A stretch of DNA of 53,730 nt. Source: Pseudomonadota bacterium. Its GTDB lineage: Bacteria > Desulfobacterota > JAPLJL01. Below, in pieces: positions 50,179 through 53,730 of the stretch (positions are counted from its first letter, which is position 1; every line of letters begins with the position of its first letter). Under the pieces are notes generated by a model that saw only the letters and a list, made by a program, of their open reading frames with translations, was not told where the DNA came from and did not search any database. Location: NCBI GenBank assembly GCA_026388655.1, contig JAPLJI010000069.1, positions 1-53,730 on the forward strand. The letters are read 5' to 3'. The translations under genes and the position numbers were made by a program.

Positions 50179-51012
50179 ATGTCGCTCAAAATGAAGACCG
50201 AAAAGATCAAAGGTTTCGTTCATGATTTTCAGACCGTAATGGGGAATGAAATCCGGGCCGGAAGAAAAAACCTCCGTCGGCATCTTCGTCATGTTTTTGA
50301 GGGGAGGGACCGGAAAATCTGGCGCCCGGAGAACTTCACCCGCAACCCGATTTTCACCCTCCACGGGTATCTGCAGGGAGAGGCGGCCTTGATGGACCTG
50401 GAGGATTTTCTGGATGAGAAGGGTTTCAACGTCGATAATACTCCTTATCCCTTTTACCGGGACCTCAGGTTCGTGGAGGATCGCCTGACGCAGAGGATAA
50501 TCCGCGCCCACGAGATCACCGGACGCCGGGCGGATATCATCGGGCACAGTACCGGAGCCATGATCGCGGTGGCCCTCGCGCGCCGGGTCCCCGAGCATGT
50601 GGACAAGGTGATCAGCATGGCGATTCCGGAAAACGGTTCCGAGTTTGCCATCCCGGTCTGGTTCCTCCAGAGCGGGAGGCAGCTTCTGCCCTGGAATAAT
50701 TACGTGAAAAAATTGGTGAAAGGCCTGTTTCCCGAGGAGGTAAATCTTTTCATCATCCACGGCAGCTGTGATCCCCTGATCACGCATAAATTTTCGCTTT
50801 ATCCCCGGGGCGCGAAAAACATCCATCGCATCATGGTGAAGTCTTTGGGACATCTGGGATTGATTGAAGCCGAGATTTTCCCCCTGATTTATGACATCCT
50901 GAGCGGGCGGTTTAAGGGTGGGAACGAGGTGTTTGAGTACGATCCCTGGCCGGAAAGAGACGGTTGCCCGGTTACCCAGCGGGCGGGGTGGGAGGTGGCC
51001 GGAGGTGGATGA
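50179..51012 (+). CDS. Lipase-like alpha/beta hydrolase
   Basis: 277 residues. The oxyanion loop is FTLHGYLQG (about 59-67), the nucleophile elbow IIGHSTGAMIA (Ser), the acid in IIHGSCDPLIT and the His in SLGHLGLIEAE. It has no signal peptide, but the first about 50 residues are basic and helical. Triacylglycerol-lipase or PGAP1-like families are possible. The C-terminal RDGCPVTQRAGW resembles no known extension. The ribosome binding site is GAGGAGG. Confidence 0.8.
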   Translation: MSLKMKTEKIKGFVHDFQTVMGNEIRAGRKNLRRHLRHVFEGRDRKIWRPENFTRNPIFTLHGYLQGEAALMDLEDFLDEKGFNVDNTPYPFYRDLRFVEDRLTQRIIRAHEITGRRADIIGHSTGAMIAVALARRVPEHVDKVISMAIPENGSEFAIPVWFLQSGRQLLPWNNYVKKLVKGLFPEEVNLFIIHGSCDPLITHKFSLYPRGAKNIHRIMVKSLGHLGLIEAEIFPLIYDILSGRFKGGNEVFEYDPWPERDGCPVTQRAGWEVAGGG

Positions 51013-51041
51013 GGGTAGGGGTCGCAATTTAGCGCGGAGCG

Positions 51042-51073
51042 AAAAAATAAAGGCCCGGGTTAACCCCGGGCCT
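51042..51073 (-). terminator. Rho-independent terminator of the DUF35/thiolase operon
   Basis: AGGCCCGGG (51051-51059) pairs with CCCGGGCCT (51065-51073). On the minus strand the stem is followed by TTATTTTTTC, a suitable U-tract, 30 bp past the DUF35 stop. Confidence 0.85.
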
Positions 51074-51102
51074 GTTCATTCTATTCAAAGAAAGGGTAAA
51101 AA

Positions 51103-51558
51103 TCAGATCGGGCGGAAGCAGACCATGTCCGCCAGGGCCCCGGTGGTTTCTTCCCTTAAGATCAGCTCCGCCGGCATCCCGACGTGAACCTTCTTCCAAT
51201 CATCAATTTCCAGCTGTCCCATCATCCAGGAATCGGAACCGTCCAGTTTGACCTGGACCGCCACTGATATCTCGTCCACCGGGTTGCCCCGGACATCGGC
51301 CAGGTTGACGGTATAACAGGCAATCTTGCCTTTCTTGCTGACCTCGACCACGTCCTGGATGTCGATGAAGCATTTGCGACAATATGAGGGCCCCGGGACA
51401 TAAACCATGCCGCATTTGTGGCACTTCCGGCCGAGGATCTTTTTCTCCTTGAACCCCTGAACCAGGAGCTCAAGACCGTCGGCCTCGATCCGCCACTTGA
51501 GCAGGCTCATATCCAGGATGTCGCTTACCTGCCGGGTTTCTTTTTTCTCTTTTTGCAT
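51103..51558 (-). CDS. DUF35 Zn-ribbon/OB-fold thiolase partner protein
   Basis: 151 residues. The zinc ribbon has CHKCGM and CRKCF (about 46-66), followed by an OB-fold: GKIACYTVNLAD, ISVAVQVKLDGSDSWMMGQLE. The first about 30 residues form a longer lead helix (SDILDMSLLKWRIEADGLEL). It is the third gene of the minus-strand thiolase set and is predicted to bridge its two thiolase subunits. It diverges from the first DUF35 protein (31881), so the two sets are not recent copies. Confidence 0.87.
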   Translation of the reverse strand: MQKEKKETRQVSDILDMSLLKWRIEADGLELLVQGFKEKKILGRKCHKCGMVYVPGPSYCRKCFIDIQDVVEVSKKGKIACYTVNLADVRGNPVDEISVAVQVKLDGSDSWMMGQLEIDDWKKVHVGMPAELILREETTGALADMVCFRPI

Positions 51559-51614
51559 TATTGGCCTCCTTAATTCGCGAGTTGGTTTAATCGCATTCCA
51601 GATTTATCCGCCCC

Positions 51615-52862
51615 TTACCGTTTGACCGGTTCATCCCCGACAATGGTGATGGTGACAAACTGGAACAATCCCCCCCAACCGTGGGCCAGGGCGTTCTTGA
51701 CCCGGCGCGGAACCTGGTGCCCGCCCTCGGCCATCCCCATCACCTGGAGGGAAGCCTCCGCGACCCGCACCATGGCGGAAGCCCCGATAGCGTTGGTGGA
51801 AACCACCCCGCCCGAGGGATTAACCGGCATTTCGCCGTCAATCGCGAGGCGGCCTTCGTCGATGGCCTTGCAGCTATTGTCGACCAGGTGGAGCTTTTCG
51901 GGCCACATCAGTTCCTGGTGGGCGAACCCGTCGTAAACCTCGCACATCTGAATTTCCTTTTTCGGATTCTGGATCCCGGCCAGCTGGTAGGCCTTGGGGG
52001 CGGCGATTTTTTCGCAGATGGCCTGCTCCGCCGGGTCATTAATCTGGCCGTCAATTAGGTTCCCGGTGGTGGCGTCCGAAGAAGCGGTGGCCACGGCCTT
52101 GACCCAGGCCACCCGGTCGGTGTCGGCGAATTTCTTGACCTTTTCTTCCGCGACCAGGATCATAACGCAGGCTCCGCAGGAAGTGGGGCAGGTATGACCG
52201 AACCGGAGGGGGTAGGAAACCATCGGGGTTTTCGCGATGTCCGCGGCCGTGCAGTTGGGATGCTGGAGGTGGGCGTAGGGGTTCTTGGCGGCGTTAGACC
52301 GGGCCTGGGCCGCCATTTTGTCGATGTGTTCCGGAGTTCCCTTGGCCTTGGCCAGGTAGGATAAAGCCTGGAAGCTGGCGCCCCCGGTGGAGCCGCCTCC
52401 TCCGAGGAGTCCCATTCCGCCGCCCCGGCCCCCGCTCATGTCCGGGCCGAACTGAAACAGGGAAAAGGCCTCCGGGAGAACGATTCCCATAAGGCCGACC
52501 TGGGCGTCGCCCTCGTCATGTTTTTCCCAGCCGATGACCATGGCGACGTCAAACATCCCGGAGGCCACGCAATAATAACCCCCGTGGAAGACCGACATCC
52601 CGGTGGTTCCCCCGGTGGAGATCCGGAGGACCGGCTTGCCCGCCGCGCCGATATGGTCCGAGAACCAGAGGTGGGGATAATTGATCCCCTCGAAGGTGGG
52701 CATGTTTCCTTCCACCACGACCCCGATATCGCTGTGTTTCATCTTGGTTTTCTTCAAGGCGTTCGCCACCGCCGGCTGGATCATTTCCGGGATGTTGACG
52801 TCCGGGCGCTTGGCCACGAAGCGGTCATTGTAACCGACTGAAATGATTGCCACGTTTCTCAT
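51615..52862 (-). CDS. Thiolase-fold protein lacking catalytic Cys and His
   Basis: 415 residues from ATG 52862, with GAGGAGG eight bases upstream. The thiolase fold is recognisable (VAIISVGYNDRF, VASGMFDVAMVIGWEK, AEKLHLVDNSCKAI, VNPSGGVVSTNAIGA, NALAHGWGG). At the nucleophile site it reads STGGTTGMS, so Cys is replaced by Gly at about residue 85. At the HDxF site it reads EVYDGFAHQE, so His is Tyr. It carries the same Gly-rich loop as the other thiolase (GGRGGGMGLLGGGG, about 145-158). It is probably a structural subunit that pairs with the catalytic thiolase encoded just upstream. Confidence 0.87.
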   Translation of the reverse strand: MRNVAIISVGYNDRFVAKRPDVNIPEMIQPAVANALKKTKMKHSDIGVVVEGNMPTFEGINYPHLWFSDHIGAAGKPVLRISTGGTTGMSVFHGGYYCVASGMFDVAMVIGWEKHDEGDAQVGLMGIVLPEAFSLFQFGPDMSGGRGGGMGLLGGGGSTGGASFQALSYLAKAKGTPEHIDKMAAQARSNAAKNPYAHLQHPNCTAADIAKTPMVSYPLRFGHTCPTSCGACVMILVAEEKVKKFADTDRVAWVKAVATASSDATTGNLIDGQINDPAEQAICEKIAAPKAYQLAGIQNPKKEIQMCEVYDGFAHQELMWPEKLHLVDNSCKAIDEGRLAIDGEMPVNPSGGVVSTNAIGASAMVRVAEASLQVMGMAEGGHQVPRRVKNALAHGWGGLFQFVTITIVGDEPVKR

Positions 52863-52892
52863 ATTTAACACCTCCTCATCTTTAACTTGGGC

Positions 52893-53729
52893 CTAGTTAC
52901 CGAGGACGAATACCACGTTATGCTGGGCCGCCATGCCGATCTGCCCGTGGGCCAGGGCGAGCTTGGGGGCCTTTTTCACCTGGTGTTCCCCGGCTTCTCC
53001 CCGCAGCTGGGCGCTGGCTTCCGCGATCCGGATCAACCCACTGACGGTCAGGGGGTTGGCAGCCTGTGGGCCGCCGGACGGGTTGATCGGGGTCTTGCCT
53101 TCAATTTCCAGCCAGCCTTTGCTGACCGCGTTGGGCCCGGAGTTCTTGGGAATCAGCCCCAGGGCTTCGGCGAAAATCGGCTCCTGGGAGACATAAGTGG
53201 TATGGAGTTCCGACACCCCGATTTTCTTGGCGGGGTCGGTGATCCCGGCCATCTTGTAAGCCGTTTTGGCGGCCTTTTGCAGGGAATCCATTTTCACCAG
53301 GTCTCTCTCGCCCAGGTAATAGGTGTCCTGGCAGAAGCCCACCCCTTTGATCCAGACGGGATTCTTGACCAATTCCTTGGCTTTTTCCTCGGAGGCAAGG
53401 AGGATGGCGCAGGCTCCATCCGCCGGGGTGTAGGCGTGCAGCTCGCGCAGGGGCAGGGCCAGCGCCCGGGAAGCGAGCACGTCTTTTTCCGTGGCGTTGG
53501 CTTTTTTCCGGAGGGCCAGGGGATTCCGGGCGCCGTTCCGGAGGTTTTTGACCGCGAGGCCCGCCAGCTGTTCCTCCGTGAGCTGGGACTTGGCCATATA
53601 GGCCTGGGCCTGGAGGGCGGCCGCGGTGATCTCGTTGACCAGCTTGGCCTGCCGTTCATAAATAGGGTCGAGGACGTAATCCATGATCCGGGGAGATCGG
53701 AATTCCGATCCGCCCATCGCGTAGCCCAC
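52893..53729 (-). CDS. Thiolase, partial at window edge
   Basis: The visible 278 residues are the C-terminal two-thirds of a thiolase. They contain ELHTTYVSQEP (catalytic His retained), KTPINPSGGPQAANPLTVSG and LALAHGQIGMAAQHN. The nucleophile region lies beyond the window. It ends 30 bp before the degenerate thiolase and is probably the first of three co-transcribed genes: catalytic thiolase, degenerate thiolase, DUF35 protein. Confidence 0.87.
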   Translation of the reverse strand: MGYAMGGSEFRSPRIMDYVLDPIYERQAKLVNEITAAALQAQAYMAKSQLTEEQLAGLAVKNLRNGARNPLALRKKANATEKDVLASRALALPLRELHAYTPADGACAILLASEEKAKELVKNPVWIKGVGFCQDTYYLGERDLVKMDSLQKAAKTAYKMAGITDPAKKIGVSELHTTYVSQEPIFAEALGLIPKNSGPNAVSKGWLEIEGKTPINPSGGPQAANPLTVSGLIRIAEASAQLRGEAGEHQVKKAPKLALAHGQIGMAAQHNVVFVLGN

Positions 53730-53730
53730 G

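Overview
The window reads as chromosomal DNA of a Gram-negative, probably anaerobic or microaerophilic bacterium, most likely a member of Desulfobacterota (the former Deltaproteobacteria) or a neighbouring phylum. This placement is an inference. It rests on the envelope genes (lipoproteins, a beta-barrel candidate, an AMIN-domain amidase), several Fe-S oxidoreductase-type proteins, DUF35/thiolase gene sets, an ImuB/DnaE2 mutagenesis cassette, and gaps packed with degenerate short-word repeats. No rRNA, tRNA or CRISPR array was seen. The genes are mostly GC-rich and the gaps are AT-rich.

Layout. 1-5.3 kb: rhodanese-like protein, MauE/DoxX protein, metallo-beta-lactamase-fold hydrolase, a long metallophosphoesterase and a ferredoxin-type Fe-S protein. 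5.4-10.9 kb, minus strand: an SOS-type translesion cassette, lexA - imuB - dnaE2. Its lexA has lost the DNA-binding region and the frame, its ImuB lacks the catalytic Asp/Glu pair, and its dnaE2 carries an in-frame 216-nt insertion bounded by an 8-bp direct repeat. A palindrome upstream is a candidate LexA operator. 11-21 kb: housekeeping and envelope genes, including a GlcF-type Fe-S protein, an outer-membrane protein candidate with a metallophosphoesterase and a HAD phosphatase, a phytoene-desaturase-like flavoprotein and RNase R. 21.5-24.4 kb: an AT-richer accessory islet with hicBA, a sulfatase-modifying-factor-domain protein, an unknown protein and a nucleotidyltransferase. 24.4-30 kb: thioesterase, cystathionine gamma-synthase-type enzyme, threonine synthase, small DUF4157-like metalloprotease, nitroreductase and CcdA.

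30-34.4 kb is a well-delimited transcription unit: a sigma70-type promoter, two DUF2148 ferredoxin-domain paralogues, a DUF35 Zn-ribbon/OB-fold protein, a thiolase, a GyrI-like protein and a strong terminator. A second thiolase set (partial thiolase, catalytically degenerate thiolase, DUF35) closes the window at 51-53.7 kb on the minus strand. These two loci are the best candidates for an undescribed acyl-CoA system: DUF35 proteins are known partners of thiolases, and the ferredoxin-domain pair is not part of the characterised versions.

Between them (34.6-51 kb) lie a PQQ-propeller lipoprotein, comF, a XerC/D recombinase, a YfcE-type phosphoesterase, an AMIN amidase, a large unknown lipoprotein, a decayed SAM hydroxide adenosyltransferase fragment, a lipoprotein fusing a bifunctional-nuclease domain to a PDZ domain, dodecin, a macro-domain protein, a DsbA-like protein, an EF-P with an unusual tip loop, a REC-PilZ regulator, thioesterase, a CrtC/AttH-like lipocalin and a lipase-like hydrolase.

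Nearly every gap holds one or more dispersed repeat families: short-word arrays, REP-like double hairpins, GTCATTCC...GGAATGAC elements, CATTCTGA elements, and one MITE-like element with perfect 15-bp terminal inverted repeats. Several have spread into gene ends.
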